DNA from: Levyella massiliensis
Lineage (GTDB): Bacteria > Bacillota > Clostridia > Tissierellales > Peptoniphilaceae
DNA length: 64,000 nucleotides
Reading direction: 5' to 3'
NCBI RefSeq assembly: GCF_000308275.2
Contig: NZ_HG529491.1
Location: 307,477-371,476 of the forward strand
The notes beneath the pieces were generated by a model. That model did no database searches. It saw only the letters and a list, made by a program, of their open reading frames with translations, and was not told the origin of the DNA. The position numbers and the translations under genes were made by a program. Shown piece after piece: positions 17,381 through 25,764 of this stretch. The number at the start of each line of letters is the position of its first letter. Positions within the stretch are counted from its first letter, which is position 1.

Positions 17381-18019
17381 CTACGGGCTGCGGTACTTTT
17401 CCCAACCCGCATTGAAAAAATTAGACATCGTCTTTGCCATACTGAGAAGCTGTTCTTTATCGGATGCGTGTACAACGAGTTCAGAGATGGCGTTGAAAAA
17501 TGCATGATTGATGATATGGACACTTTGCTTGGTCATAATGGAATCCGCGTTTTCTTTCCCATGGATCATCTCTAAAATCGACCAGTCATTACGATCCTCA
17601 ATTTCGATGAGTTTATCTAAGAAATGCTCATACTTTGTGCCATAGGATTTAAAAATAAGAAGCTCAAAGATATCTTTATGTGCATAGAAAAACTCAACAC
17701 TTTTAAGCGTCCCTTCTTGTTTGAGTTCAAGAACTTTTAAGATTTTTTCTTTGGGAATGGGAAACTCCGTGCCGTAGGTGGAAAAACTTTCTTTTTCGTA
17801 GTAGTTATAAATTTCATTGATCTTATCTGCTAAAGGCTCTACCAACTTTGCAAACAAATCTTCCTTATCTGTAAAATGCTTATAGAAAGCTCCTGTTGTC
17901 ACGCCAGCTGATTTACAAATTCTTCTCAAATTTGCTTTTTCATAGCCTTCCTCCAAGAAGGCATCTAGACCACTTTTTAGTATGTTGGCATGAGTTTCTT
18001 CAAAATTACCTGTAGTCAT
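17381..18019 (-). CDS. TetR/AcrR-family repressor
   Basis: 212 residues from the ATG at 18019, chosen because GGGAGG lies just upstream; an earlier in-frame ATG at 18034 is possible. The N-terminal HTH domain reads ILKSGLDAFLEEGYEKANLR ... AGVTTGAFYKHFTDKEDLF, typical of TetR. The C-terminal ligand domain (about 60-212) is not recognisable. The gene is upstream of and co-oriented with the ABC/ECF operon. Palindromic operators at its own promoter and before the operon suggest autoregulation and control of transport. Confidence 0.9.
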   Translation of the reverse strand: MTTGNFEETHANILKSGLDAFLEEGYEKANLRRICKSAGVTTGAFYKHFTDKEDLFAKLVEPLADKINEIYNYYEKESFSTYGTEFPIPKEKILKVLELKQEGTLKSVEFFYAHKDIFELLIFKSYGTKYEHFLDKLIEIEDRNDWSILEMIHGKENADSIMTKQSVHIINHAFFNAISELVVHASDKEQLLSMAKTMSNFFNAGWEKYRSP

Positions 18020-18047
18020 AGATCCTCCCATCAAAAATAGTTCTTGC

Positions 18048-18068
18048 TTAGATAACTAAGTTATCTAA
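18048..18068. promoter_or_regulatory. TetR autoregulatory operator (perfect palindrome)
   Basis: Perfect 10-base arms, TTAGATAACT and AGTTATCTAA, around one central A. It abuts the -10 element of the TetR promoter on its downstream side, so repressor binding would cover the transcription start. Confidence 0.8.
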
Positions 18069-18098
18069 ATATTACACCCAGCTGTTGCTATCTGTCAA
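18069..18098 (-). promoter_or_regulatory. Promoter of the TetR gene
   Basis: On the minus strand TTGACA (18098-18093), an 18-base spacer, then TAATAT (18074-18069). This is close to the housekeeping sigma consensus and ends directly at the palindromic operator. Confidence 0.78.
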
Positions 18099-18234
18099 GA
18101 GAAATATTTTTACGTCAATAATTATGACCAGAAGAAGGCCTGATTTTATATGATCGGGATGCTATTTTTCCTATCGAATTGTTTTCGTGCCCCCCATACC
18201 TATTTTTCGTACCCCTGCGTATGAGTTTCGTACC

Positions 18235-18984
18235 CTAAGCGGCTGTGCCGTTAAAATGTATCAAATATGGCGTTTTGTTCTCATAAACCTTATTAATTTC
18301 AGTTTTACCAACTGTACCAAGTCTTGTAAGGAGTTCTGATACATCAGCAGGAGTAAAGAACTCACCACCTGATTTACCTGCATTTGATGCATACATTGTC
18401 ATGAGGTATTCATAAGCATCACCAAATGCATCAATATCGTGGTTCTTAACATCACCAAGATTCATATCAGCCACACCATCAAGAAGCTTGCAGAGCTTTT
18501 CGTTTCTCTTTGCTACTGTAGAGCCAAGCTTATTACTGTTTACATCAAAGTCATCAAAAAGACCTGCAAAATCAGATTCCGACTCACTGCCTTTTGCTGA
18601 CTCTTCAATATGACGGAATACCTTCTCAAGTGTTTCATTAAGGTTCTCATCATCTTTAGCTTTTGCTCTTACATTACAGAAAAGTTCTGACGGAAGAATA
18701 AAGAAGCCTTTTTCTTCAACAAGACTCTGTCTTGCTTCTTCCGCATCATCGTCAGACATCTGTGCGTAATCGAATTCAGTATTGCCGGCTTCAATTTCAC
18801 CTGCGTTAATATAGTTAGTAATGTTTTCAGAAATATATCTATAGAACATAGTGCCAAGCACATAGTTCTTAAAGTCCCAACCATCTACTGCACCACGAAG
18901 TTCATCAGCAATTGCCCATATAGCACGGTGAAGTTCATCACGTTCCTGTTCTTTTTAAGTATCTAGGGCCATTATATTATTCAT
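18235..18984 (-). pseudogene. Truncated hsdM (type I restriction methylase) relic
   Basis: The minus-strand frame from ATG 18984 encodes the N-terminal domain of HsdM (ELHRAIWAIADELRGAVDGW ... YVLGTMFYRYISENI ... GKSGGEFFTP). It has an in-frame TAA at codon 10 (18957-18955). At its 3' end it leaves the family just before the S-adenosylmethionine motif DPACGSG: after INKVY it reads ENKTPYLIHFNGTAA and stops. The intact family has about 500 residues; here about 200 follow the stop codon. No hsdS or hsdR is nearby. It is a dead remnant of a restriction-modification locus. Confidence 0.82.
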
Positions 18985-18992
18985 CCTTTCAG

Positions 18993-19205
18993 TTATTTAA
19001 CCCATTCTGCTTCCAACGCACTGAAATCAATACCCTGCGTCTCGCAGAATTCTTTAATTTTTTTCATAGCTGACATATTAGGCTTGGTCTTTCCACTTTC
19101 CCAACGGTTGATAGAGGAAAAAGACACACCAAGTTCTCTTCCAAGAGCCTCCTGTGACAGAAAGCATTTTTGACGAATTTTCTTTATTTCTTCCGAACAG
19201 GTCAT
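18993..19205 (-). CDS. Small XRE-family regulator
   Basis: 70 residues, almost entirely a helix-turn-helix of the Cro/CI type (LSQEALGRELGVSFSSINRW). It sits 8 bases upstream of the hsdM relic and runs the same way. Small HTH proteins of this kind often lead type I restriction operons and control methylase expression. It appears intact while its target operon is broken. Confidence 0.82.
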   Translation of the reverse strand: MTCSEEIKKIRQKCFLSQEALGRELGVSFSSINRWESGKTKPNMSAMKKIKEFCETQGIDFSALEAEWVK

Positions 19206-19442
19206 CTTATTTCATCTCCTTACCTATCCATTTCAATGATATGGCATAAATTCATGTTTTTCCTATTTCCTGCAGCTATTTTATATAGTCGCAGGAGATT
19301 TTTTCTAAAACCGCCAGATTACACCCTCCGCCATGGCTAACAAGTAGAAGGCAAAAAAACTTTTAAGACAGGTTAAACAATCGTCTTTTTCTTTTGCCTG
19401 TGATTTAGAAGGAATAAGCCTTCTAGAAAAGGAGGATCAAAT
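19206..19442. other. Intergenic region between divergent genes
   Basis: It separates the XRE gene (minus) from the chimeric ORF (plus). It holds a hairpin with arms TCCTGC (19268-19273) and GCAGGA (19291-19296) followed by a T run, possibly a terminator left from a lost gene. It also holds a small AGAAGG/CCTTCT hairpin just before the ribosome binding site AAAGGAGGATC at 19430-19440. No convincing promoter was found. Confidence 0.4.
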
Positions 19443-19844
19443 ATGGATCTAGAAAAACTGCCAAAAGCACTAAAGAACAAGCATATCTTTTGTTCATGGA
19501 AGTACGAGCACCAAGAAAACGGCAGGCTCACTAAGCCGCCTTATAACCCTATAACGGGAAAGAAAGCAGCCATAGACAGCTTAAGTGATTTTAGCTCGCT
19601 CGATGCTGTCATGAAAGTGAAAGACCAGGCGAAAGAGATCATTTCCCATTTCAAGCACGCTTATATCGAATACAGCCCAAGTAAGCATGGCTTTCATATC
19701 TTGTTACTGTTTAATGGTACATACGATAAAAAGGCTTATTACATTAAGCACGGTGTATTACGCAAGCACTTAGCAACAGATCTTATTACCAAAGTATCAC
19801 CTGCGTTTTATGACCTAAAGCCAAGAAGTAAACGTTTTAGCTAG
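19443..19844 (+). pseudogene. Chimeric remnant: phage-type primase N-terminus joined to a recombinase piece
   Basis: The 133-residue frame begins like phage/ICE primase-polymerases (LPKALKNKHIFCSWKYE, then LTKPPYNPITGKKA). It lacks the central acidic active-site region, resumes with a piece like AYIEYSPSKHGFHILL, and then after about residue 98 no longer looks like a primase. The last part (YYIKHGVLRKHL...) resembles the linker of serine recombinases. After the TAG at 19842 the same frame goes on with recombinase-like sequence. I infer a deletion fusion of two mobile-element genes. It has a strong ribosome binding site, so a peptide may still be made. Confidence 0.55.
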
Positions 19845-20149
19845 TTCGTTGACGAAATCATGAGCGGAGATTGCGAGACAGAACTAACCCAAAAGGTAAA
19901 GTCCTCTCATAGGGAACTTGAGCAAGCAAAAGCAAGATTGAATCCCTTGAAACCTTTATTTCTAAAGCACAAGAAAAATGTCTTAACGTAGATTCTTTCT
20001 TGAAATTAGTACGACAATACACAGACATACAAGAACTTAATGCAGAAATTATTCGAACCTTTGTAGATAAGATTTATGTTGAAAAATCTGAAAAGGTACC
20101 CGCTATAAGAACCGAGAAACAAACCCTCTGGATACAGTGGAATGTATGA
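19845..20149 (+). pseudogene. Serine recombinase C-terminal remnant
   Basis: The translation gives a coiled coil (KSSHRELEQAKAR) and, after a one-base deletion near 19940, IESLETFISKAQEKC ... YTDIQELNAEIIRTFVDKIYV, ending at TGA 20147-20149. This is the characteristic C-terminal domain of large serine recombinases of conjugative elements (DUF4368-like). The resolvase domain is missing. It marks the right edge of the accessory island next to pta. Confidence 0.7.
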
Positions 20150-20179
20150 GTGCAGCCGATATTCCACGCCATAAGTAAA

Positions 20180-20223
20180 ATCGGCGTAGCCGATATTACT
20201 ATCGATTACGCCGATACTTTTTT
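20180..20223 (+). terminator. Hairpin terminator after the recombinase remnant
   Basis: ATCGGCGTA (20180-20188) pairs perfectly with TACGCCGAT (20207-20215), then a T-rich run (20218-20223). It lies between the remnant and the convergent pta gene. Confidence 0.7.
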
Positions 20224-20279
20224 AGAAATTAAATTCCTAAGGGATTCCCCTCCTCTACGGAGGATGCCAACCATTCGCT

Positions 20280-21257
20280 CTAGTTCAGTGCCTGATATGC
20301 CGTAATAATGCCGATCTCGTAAGCATCCTGCTCGGAGCAACCACGAGAAAGGTCGTTAACGGGCTTGGCCATACCTTGCAGCAACGGTCCCAAAGCGGTG
20401 TAGTTGCCCAAGCGCTGTGCAATCTTATAACCAATGTTTCCGGCTTGCAGATCCGGGAAAATAAACACGCGCGCTTTACCGGCAACGTTGGAACCCGGCG
20501 CTTTCTTCTTGGCTACCGTCTCATCCCAAGCGGCATCCAACTGCATTTCGCCGTCCACGTTCAGATTCGGATAGTTCTTCTTGGCAATCTCGGTAGCCTT
20601 GGCTACCTTCTCCTGCTCCGGCGAGCTTGCCGAACCATAGGTCGAGAAGGAAAGCATGGCAACATTCGGTTCAATATGAAACACTTTAGCGGTTTCTGCC
20701 GTCTGATAGGCAATATCCGCTAACTCTTCTTCCGACGGAGAAATGTTGACCGCCGAATCCGCAAAGAGCAGACGTTCTTTTTCATCCGGAGAAATCATGA
20801 TGAAGCAGCCGCTTACCAGTTTCGCATCCGGCTTTGTCTTAATGATCTGCAGACCCGGACGAATCGTGTCACCGGTCGGGCCATCTGCACCAGAAACCAT
20901 ACCGTCCGCTTTACCCATATAAACGAGCATTGTTCCGAAATAGTTGCGATCTTTCAGCATCTTATGCGCTTTTGTTTCATCAATCTTGCCCTTGCGGCGC
21001 TCCAACAGCGCCTGCAACATGGCATCGTAATCCTCGTAATGTTCGTAATCAATGAAATCTAATCCTTCCAGAGAAAGACCCTCTTTTTCTGCCAGTGCTT
21101 CTACCTCGTCTTTCGGTCCCAACACAATGGGATGGAGAATGCCGTCTTTGGCATGACGCACTGCCGCACGCAGAATACGCGCATCCGTACCTTCCGGATA
21201 CACAATGCGCAAATTTTTACCCTTTATGGCTTCCGCCGCTTCCTGAACAATACTCAT
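20280..21257 (-). CDS. pta: Phosphate acetyltransferase
   Basis: 325 residues, the size of the short Pta form. It converts acetyl-CoA and phosphate to acetyl phosphate and CoA, the step before ATP formation by acetate kinase. Family segments are visible: LRIVYPEGTDARILRAAV at the start, VYMGKADGMVSGADGPTGDT around residue 112, and KAPGSNVAGKARVFIFPDL with GNIGYKIAQRLG near the end. AAAGGAGAGTTT precedes the ATG. No acetate kinase gene is adjacent. It may be the last gene after the par operon (135-base gap) or have its own promoter. Confidence 0.95.
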   Translation of the reverse strand: MSIVQEAAEAIKGKNLRIVYPEGTDARILRAAVRHAKDGILHPIVLGPKDEVEALAEKEGLSLEGLDFIDYEHYEDYDAMLQALLERRKGKIDETKAHKMLKDRNYFGTMLVYMGKADGMVSGADGPTGDTIRPGLQIIKTKPDAKLVSGCFIMISPDEKERLLFADSAVNISPSEEELADIAYQTAETAKVFHIEPNVAMLSFSTYGSASSPEQEKVAKATEIAKKNYPNLNVDGEMQLDAAWDETVAKKKAPGSNVAGKARVFIFPDLQAGNIGYKIAQRLGNYTALGPLLQGMAKPVNDLSRGCSEQDAYEIGIITAYQALN

Positions 21258-21392
21258 AAACTCTCCTTTTTCTGTTCTCGACCGTTTGTCGGTCTTACCC
21301 GTTGCTTTACTTTTACCCGAATCCGTTAAGGCAACAAAGATTTTTTTTGGACGCCTGTCCGTTCCAGTCGCTTTTCTGCCGCAACGGCAAAA

Positions 21393-22532
21393 TCAGCGTT
21401 TCATCGCTTCCTGCAACGCCACTTCCTCTTCCGGCGATAGTTTCTGCACCGGCTCACCGGTGCGTACTTCTTTCGCAAAGGTCGTCGTTCCACGGCGAGA
21501 GTACAGCGTGGTCAAAATCAAGCCGTTGCGATATTCATCCAAAAGAACCGCGGTAAAACTGGTGTCCCCCGCCACATCATCAAAGGCATTGTAGCGATAT
21601 AAATAAATTTTCTGGATCGCCATCGAAAGCTGTTCGCGAATGCGCGACGATTCCCGTTTCATCTGATCGCCGGTCTCCTCGCGGAACAAAGTGATGCGGG
21701 AATCCGTCTCCTTTTCCAGATGATCCATTTTGCCGCGCAGATCCTTCTCCAGGCCATCCGCACGCTGTTGCGAAGACTTGTCCATCGCCTCCAGCGTCTC
21801 GTGCATCTCCTGTTGCTGCGCCCGTTGCGCTTCCTGTGCGCGTTGCTCCATGGTTTGGAAGCGATTCTGCGTCATCGTCTGCAGACCGCCCAAGCGCTCA
21901 TTCCAGCCTTCTTCCACCTGCTTAAAACGCTGGGCGGTATCGCCCTCAAGCTGCGTCAGGCGGGCGTTTGTCTGTTCCTTTTGCTGCGCCACGTCTTTTT
22001 CCAAGCTGTCAAAACGCACGAACGCATCCTCTTCGTTCTTACGCACCTGACGCACAATGGACTGCGAAAACTCATTCAGTTGACCGCGCAGCGCCGCCGT
22101 TTCACGCTTCACCGTCTCCGCACTCCCCTTTTCCGCGGCATTCAGACGCTCCTTAACTTCCCCATCCAGGCGATTCAAGCTCTGCATCACGTTGGCTGTG
22201 GTCTGGCGCATTTCATCCGTAATTCCCTTTGACACGGTTGAAAAACGCTCATTCACATACGCGCTCTGATCCGTATCGGTCCGTGCCATCCATTGTTCCA
22301 CATGATACAGTTTTTGTTCCGTTTTACTACGCTCCGCCTTAAACTTTTCCAACTCTCCGGAAAGGCCGAGCAAATATTCTTCAATATTGATGTCCGTCTG
22401 CCCCCGCAACAATAAATCGTAGCGACGACGCAGTCGATTGAGCTTCTTATTGGTGCTGCTCGTCATGTAGAAGCAACCCAACACGACTAGCAGCGTAAGA
22501 AACATCAATAGTATGAAAATGATATTGGGCAT
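21393..22532 (-). CDS. DUF4446 protein with a long coiled-coil insertion
   Basis: 379 residues. An N-terminal membrane anchor (about 4-24) is followed by the start of a DUF4446-like domain (KLNRLRRRYDLLLRGQ). About 220 residues of charged, heptad-like coiled coil follow (about 65-290). The family's C-terminal part then closes the protein (YLYRYNAFDDVAGDTSFTAV, LTTLYSRRGTTTFAKEV). DUF4446 proteins are usually about 150-180 residues and commonly sit next to parB, so the coil is an expansion. Function unknown; a membrane-anchored role near the origin is speculative. The gene starts 12 bases after parB, so it is in the same operon. Confidence 0.8.
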   Translation of the reverse strand: MPNIIFILLMFLTLLVVLGCFYMTSSTNKKLNRLRRRYDLLLRGQTDINIEEYLLGLSGELEKFKAERSKTEQKLYHVEQWMARTDTDQSAYVNERFSTVSKGITDEMRQTTANVMQSLNRLDGEVKERLNAAEKGSAETVKRETAALRGQLNEFSQSIVRQVRKNEEDAFVRFDSLEKDVAQQKEQTNARLTQLEGDTAQRFKQVEEGWNERLGGLQTMTQNRFQTMEQRAQEAQRAQQQEMHETLEAMDKSSQQRADGLEKDLRGKMDHLEKETDSRITLFREETGDQMKRESSRIREQLSMAIQKIYLYRYNAFDDVAGDTSFTAVLLDEYRNGLILTTLYSRRGTTTFAKEVRTGEPVQKLSPEEEVALQEAMKR

Positions 22533-22544
22533 GATTGGTTCCTT

Positions 22545-23465
22545 TCAACGTTGTTCCGGCAACAGCAACCGTTCCAACAGACGATTTAAATCTTCTTCAT
22601 TATAACAGGATACCTGCACACTCCAACCGCGGCGCCGCGAAATCACAGAAACTTTTGTGCCCAACGTCTCCGACAAACGCCGCTCCAGATCCTCTGTAAA
22701 CACATTCGGTCGTTTCGGTTGGCGACGGCGATGCTCCACATCCTGTACGCTGGAACGTCCCTCCACCAATAACTTGCGATACGCCGCACGCTTCTTAAGA
22801 TCCTTCTCGGCCAGGAGCGTTCTGCCCTGCGATGAGGTAAGACGGCCATCTTTCAACGCTTCCAAGGTTTCTTCGTCCAGCTTTAACAGACGAATCGCAT
22901 TGGCCACATAGGGGCGTGATTTTCCCAACGCATCCGCTAATTCCTGCTGCGTCATCTTGCGCTGTTCCATAATGTTCTGATACGCCACGGCTTCTTCCAC
23001 GGGCGTTAAATCCTGTCTTTGGACATTCTCCACCACCGAAAGCAGCGCCTGTTCCTCCAGATGCTCCTCCCGCAACACCACCGGAACTTCGCTTAGTCCC
23101 GCCTTCTTTGCGGCACGATACCGACGCTCCCCCGCAATGATGCGATACGGTGCATGGCCCGGCACGGTATATTTTTCCACCACGATGGGCTGCAGTATCC
23201 CATAGCGACGTACCGACTCCGTCAGATCCTCCAGCGCCTCCGGATCGAAGGTTTTACGCGGCTGATCCGGGTTCGGCTCCACCATGCTTATCGGTAATTT
23301 CTGTATAGAGCGAAGTACGGTTTCAGCAGTCGTTGTTTTTTTCTTTGACACGGCCTTTTTCGGCGGCTGCTCTTGTTTTTCAGCGGAAACAGCTGTCTCT
23401 TCAGCGGGTATATCCTGCGAAATCAGCGCCCCCAGGCCTCTTCCCAGTCCTCGTTTACGCGCCAT
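22545..23465 (-). CDS. parB: Chromosome partitioning protein ParB (Spo0J)
   Basis: 306 residues from the ATG at 23465, chosen because AAGGAG is 5 bases upstream; a GTG at 23471 is an alternative. The N-terminal ParA-activating peptide KRGLGRGLGALI is followed by the CTP-binding ParB domain with GERRYRAAKKAGL, the helix-turn-helix around MTQQELADALGKSRPYVANA, and a C-terminal dimerisation domain. ParB loads and slides on parS DNA to organise the origin. Candidate parS sites lie about 2 kb away at 25527-25719. Confidence 0.95.
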   Translation of the reverse strand: MARKRGLGRGLGALISQDIPAEETAVSAEKQEQPPKKAVSKKKTTTAETVLRSIQKLPISMVEPNPDQPRKTFDPEALEDLTESVRRYGILQPIVVEKYTVPGHAPYRIIAGERRYRAAKKAGLSEVPVVLREEHLEEQALLSVVENVQRQDLTPVEEAVAYQNIMEQRKMTQQELADALGKSRPYVANAIRLLKLDEETLEALKDGRLTSSQGRTLLAEKDLKKRAAYRKLLVEGRSSVQDVEHRRRQPKRPNVFTEDLERRLSETLGTKVSVISRRRGWSVQVSCYNEEDLNRLLERLLLPEQR

Positions 23466-23467
23466 GG

Positions 23468-24262
23468 TCACTCCTTTTCTTCCTGCGTATTCGCATGCTT
23501 CTTCTTCAATTCTTTTGCCAATTTGATGTAGGCCTGTGCGCCCTTGGAATATTTATCATAGGTCACCGCACTCTCCCCAAACGACGGCGCCTCCGCCAAA
23601 CGCACATTGCGCGGAATTTCCGTTTCAAATACCTTTCCCTCAAAATAGCGATTTACTTCACTGCGTACATCCTGCGCAAGATTAGTGCGTGCATCGTACA
23701 TGGTAAGGAGAATGCCCTCCACTTCGAGCGACGGATTCAGCTTTTCCCGCACCAACGACAGCGTATTCACCAGCTGACTGACACCTTCCAATGCATAAAA
23801 TTCCGTTTGAATCGGAATCAGAACTGCATCCGATGCCACCAAGGCATTCATGCTGAGCATCCCAAGCGACGGCGGACAGTCAATGAGAATATAGTCAAAG
23901 TCTTCCTGCACATCCTTTAACGCTTTTGACAGGCAGTGCTGCGGATCCTTTCGCGTGGTTGCTTCAATCTCAAAACCGGTCAGATCCGGTGTCGAAGGCA
24001 CCAGTTGTAAGGTTTTCTTACGAACCGTCTGCCATACCTCCGACAACGTCGCCTCGCCATTCAAAACAGTATATATATCCTTTTCTACTGCATTTTTATC
24101 CAGTCCGAGGCCCGACGTCGTATTGCCCTGCGGATCCAGATCAATGACGAGAACCTTCTTTTTGAAAAAGCCGGTAAAAGCAAGCGCAGCCGCCAGATTT
24201 ACCACGGTTGTCGTCTTTCCGACACCGCCCTTTTGATTATAGATGCTAATGATCCTGCTCAT
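23468..24262 (-). CDS. parA: Chromosome partitioning ATPase ParA (Soj)
   Basis: 264 residues with the deviant Walker A KGGVGKTT at residues 11-18, Walker A' VLVIDLDPQGNTTSGLG, and Walker B DYILIDCPPSLG. It binds DNA as an ATP dimer, is stimulated by ParB, and in Bacillota also modulates DnaA. It lies 7 bases after cinA and 2 bases before parB, so the cluster is one operon. GAGGATACG precedes the ATG. Confidence 0.96.
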   Translation of the reverse strand: MSRIISIYNQKGGVGKTTTVVNLAAALAFTGFFKKKVLVIDLDPQGNTTSGLGLDKNAVEKDIYTVLNGEATLSEVWQTVRKKTLQLVPSTPDLTGFEIEATTRKDPQHCLSKALKDVQEDFDYILIDCPPSLGMLSMNALVASDAVLIPIQTEFYALEGVSQLVNTLSLVREKLNPSLEVEGILLTMYDARTNLAQDVRSEVNRYFEGKVFETEIPRNVRLAEAPSFGESAVTYDKYSKGAQAYIKLAKELKKKHANTQEEKE

Positions 24263-24269
24263 CGTATCC

Positions 24270-25511
24270 TCATTTCATATCGTGTTGCCGCTTCAAGGTC
24301 ATGATCGCATAATCGATGGCCAGATTCTTGGCACGATTGCGAATGGCGTTACGTGATCCGTGCAAATGGTGTTCATAGACCATGCGCTCGCCATCATACA
24401 TCACACCGATAAATACATGACCGACATCCTCACCCGTCGGTCCCGCATAGCCTGTGGTGGCCAGACACAGTTCCGACCCCGTACGATTGTAGAGGCCCTT
24501 CAACATGCTGCGACAAACCGCTTCACTGACCGCCGTATGTTCACGAATACGATCCTTCGAAACGGTTAACACCTTATGCTTCGCACGATCGCTATAAACG
24601 ACAAAGCTCTGCTCCAATACCGCGGATGCACCAGCCGCATCGATAATTGTTGAAGCTACCAGTCCTCCGGTAATGCTCTCTGCCGTAGAGACCTTTTCGT
24701 TGTGATCGGCTAACAGGCGCACCAGCACCTCCGAGCGCGATTCGTGTCCCATGGCGACAATATAAGGATGCAATTTCGCATCGACTACCTGCATCGCATC
24801 CAAAATCATGCGATCTGCCGTCCGCTCATACGCTGCCTTTGCGGTGATACGTATCATGGCGCCGTCGTCTTTCACATAAGGTGCAATTGTCGGATTTGTC
24901 CCGTTAGCAATTTCTTCCTTTAATATATCATTTACCTGATATTCGCCAAGTACGCCAATGCGCACTTCCAAGGACTTAGTGATGCCTTCTGTTTTTTCCA
25001 ATAGGATCGGCATCAACGCATTCTCAACCATCGGAATCATTTCCTTTGGCGGCCCCGGAAGAATGACGATATGTCCCTCTTTGCCATCAATGGAAAACGG
25101 CACCCATGCGCCGGATGCTGTGCCAACGTGGTTTTCTAATACTTTAGCACCCTTTGGGAACGTATAGACGATTTCATTATCGTGACGCGCTTTTTCTGTA
25201 TCAAACCAACCATCAATCGTTTCCTTATTATAGGCGCTGACTTCCGTCCCTTGTCCTAAAAAATCGATGACGACGCGCTTTGTAATATCGTCATTGGTTG
25301 AACCCAATCCACCTGTCAAAATGACAAGATCCGCCCGAGAAGTGGCCAGCGCTAATTCTGCCTTCAAGCGAGCGTCATTATCGCCGACAACCGAAGTATG
25401 AAAGACATCAAAGCCCAAGGTAGCGCAAAGACGTGATAAATATTGCACATTTGTGTTGAGAATATCGCCCAGCAATATTTCCGTGCCGACAGAGATACAT
25501 TCAACGATCAT
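24270..25511 (-). CDS. cinA: CinA-family protein (competence/damage-inducible; NMN deamidase domain)
   Basis: 413 residues from ATG 25511, preceded by GAGGAATT. Longer in-frame starts run into the parS region and are unlikely. The N-terminal molybdopterin-binding-like domain (VECISVGTEILLGDILNTN, LTGGLGSTNDDITK) is followed by the C-terminal CinA domain (STAESITGGLVASTI, TTGYAGPTG), which in studied members deamidates nicotinamide mononucleotide. It heads the cinA-parA-parB-DUF4446 operon. Confidence 0.93.
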   Translation of the reverse strand: MIVECISVGTEILLGDILNTNVQYLSRLCATLGFDVFHTSVVGDNDARLKAELALATSRADLVILTGGLGSTNDDITKRVVIDFLGQGTEVSAYNKETIDGWFDTEKARHDNEIVYTFPKGAKVLENHVGTASGAWVPFSIDGKEGHIVILPGPPKEMIPMVENALMPILLEKTEGITKSLEVRIGVLGEYQVNDILKEEIANGTNPTIAPYVKDDGAMIRITAKAAYERTADRMILDAMQVVDAKLHPYIVAMGHESRSEVLVRLLADHNEKVSTAESITGGLVASTIIDAAGASAVLEQSFVVYSDRAKHKVLTVSKDRIREHTAVSEAVCRSMLKGLYNRTGSELCLATTGYAGPTGEDVGHVFIGVMYDGERMVYEHHLHGSRNAIRNRAKNLAIDYAIMTLKRQHDMK

Positions 25512-25526
25512 AATTCCTCTTCCTTT

Positions 25527-25542
25527 TGTTTCACATGAAACA
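25527..25542. promoter_or_regulatory. parS site 1
   Basis: TGTTTCACATGAAACA differs from the Bacillota parS type TGTTnCACGTGAAACA mainly at the central dinucleotide. It lies in the leader of cinA, between a candidate promoter and the ribosome binding site. Confidence 0.75.
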
Positions 25543-25560
25543 TTACCTGCCAATACCATA

Positions 25561-25569
25561 ATTATAGCA
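25561..25569 (-). promoter_or_regulatory. Candidate extended -10 promoter of the cinA-par operon
   Basis: The minus strand reads TGCTATAAT (25569-25561), an extended -10 element about 50 bases upstream of the cinA start. No good -35 was seen. Confidence 0.45.
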
Positions 25570-25623
25570 AAGGAGATGCAAAAATAAATTTTTACGTTAC
25601 GAATGGAATAAAATGAGACAAAA

Positions 25624-25639
25624 TGTTTCATATGAAACA
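25624..25639. promoter_or_regulatory. parS site 2
   Basis: TGTTTCATATGAAACA, a perfect 16-base palindrome of the parS class. Confidence 0.78.
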
Positions 25640-25663
25640 CCCAAAAGGATCCACATCTTGAAT

Positions 25664-25679
25664 TGTTTCATATGAAACA
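25664..25679. promoter_or_regulatory. parS site 3
   Basis: Identical to site 2 and exactly 40 bases from it. Confidence 0.78.
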
Positions 25680-25703
25680 TATAAAGGCTTGCAAAACATG
25701 AAT

Positions 25704-25719
25704 TGTTTCATGTGAAACA
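25704..25719. promoter_or_regulatory. parS site 4
   Basis: TGTTTCATGTGAAACA, the reverse complement of site 1, exactly 40 bases from site 3. It abuts the rsmG terminator. Confidence 0.78.
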
Positions 25720-25745
25720 AAAAAGAAGCCGGCGGTTCCGGCTTC
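25717..25745 (-). terminator. Terminator of the mnmG-rsmG operon
   Basis: Eight-base perfect stem GAAGCCGG (25725-25732) and CCGGCTTC (25738-25745) with a 5-base loop. On the minus strand it is followed by a T run (25724-25720). Confidence 0.88.
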
Positions 25746-25764
25746 GTTAAAGCATAAAGTATTC

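Noticed and set aside
21720-22232. Plus-strand open frames opposite the DUF4446 gene
   Set aside because: Low-complexity Arg/Leu-rich shadows of the coiled-coil coding sequence.
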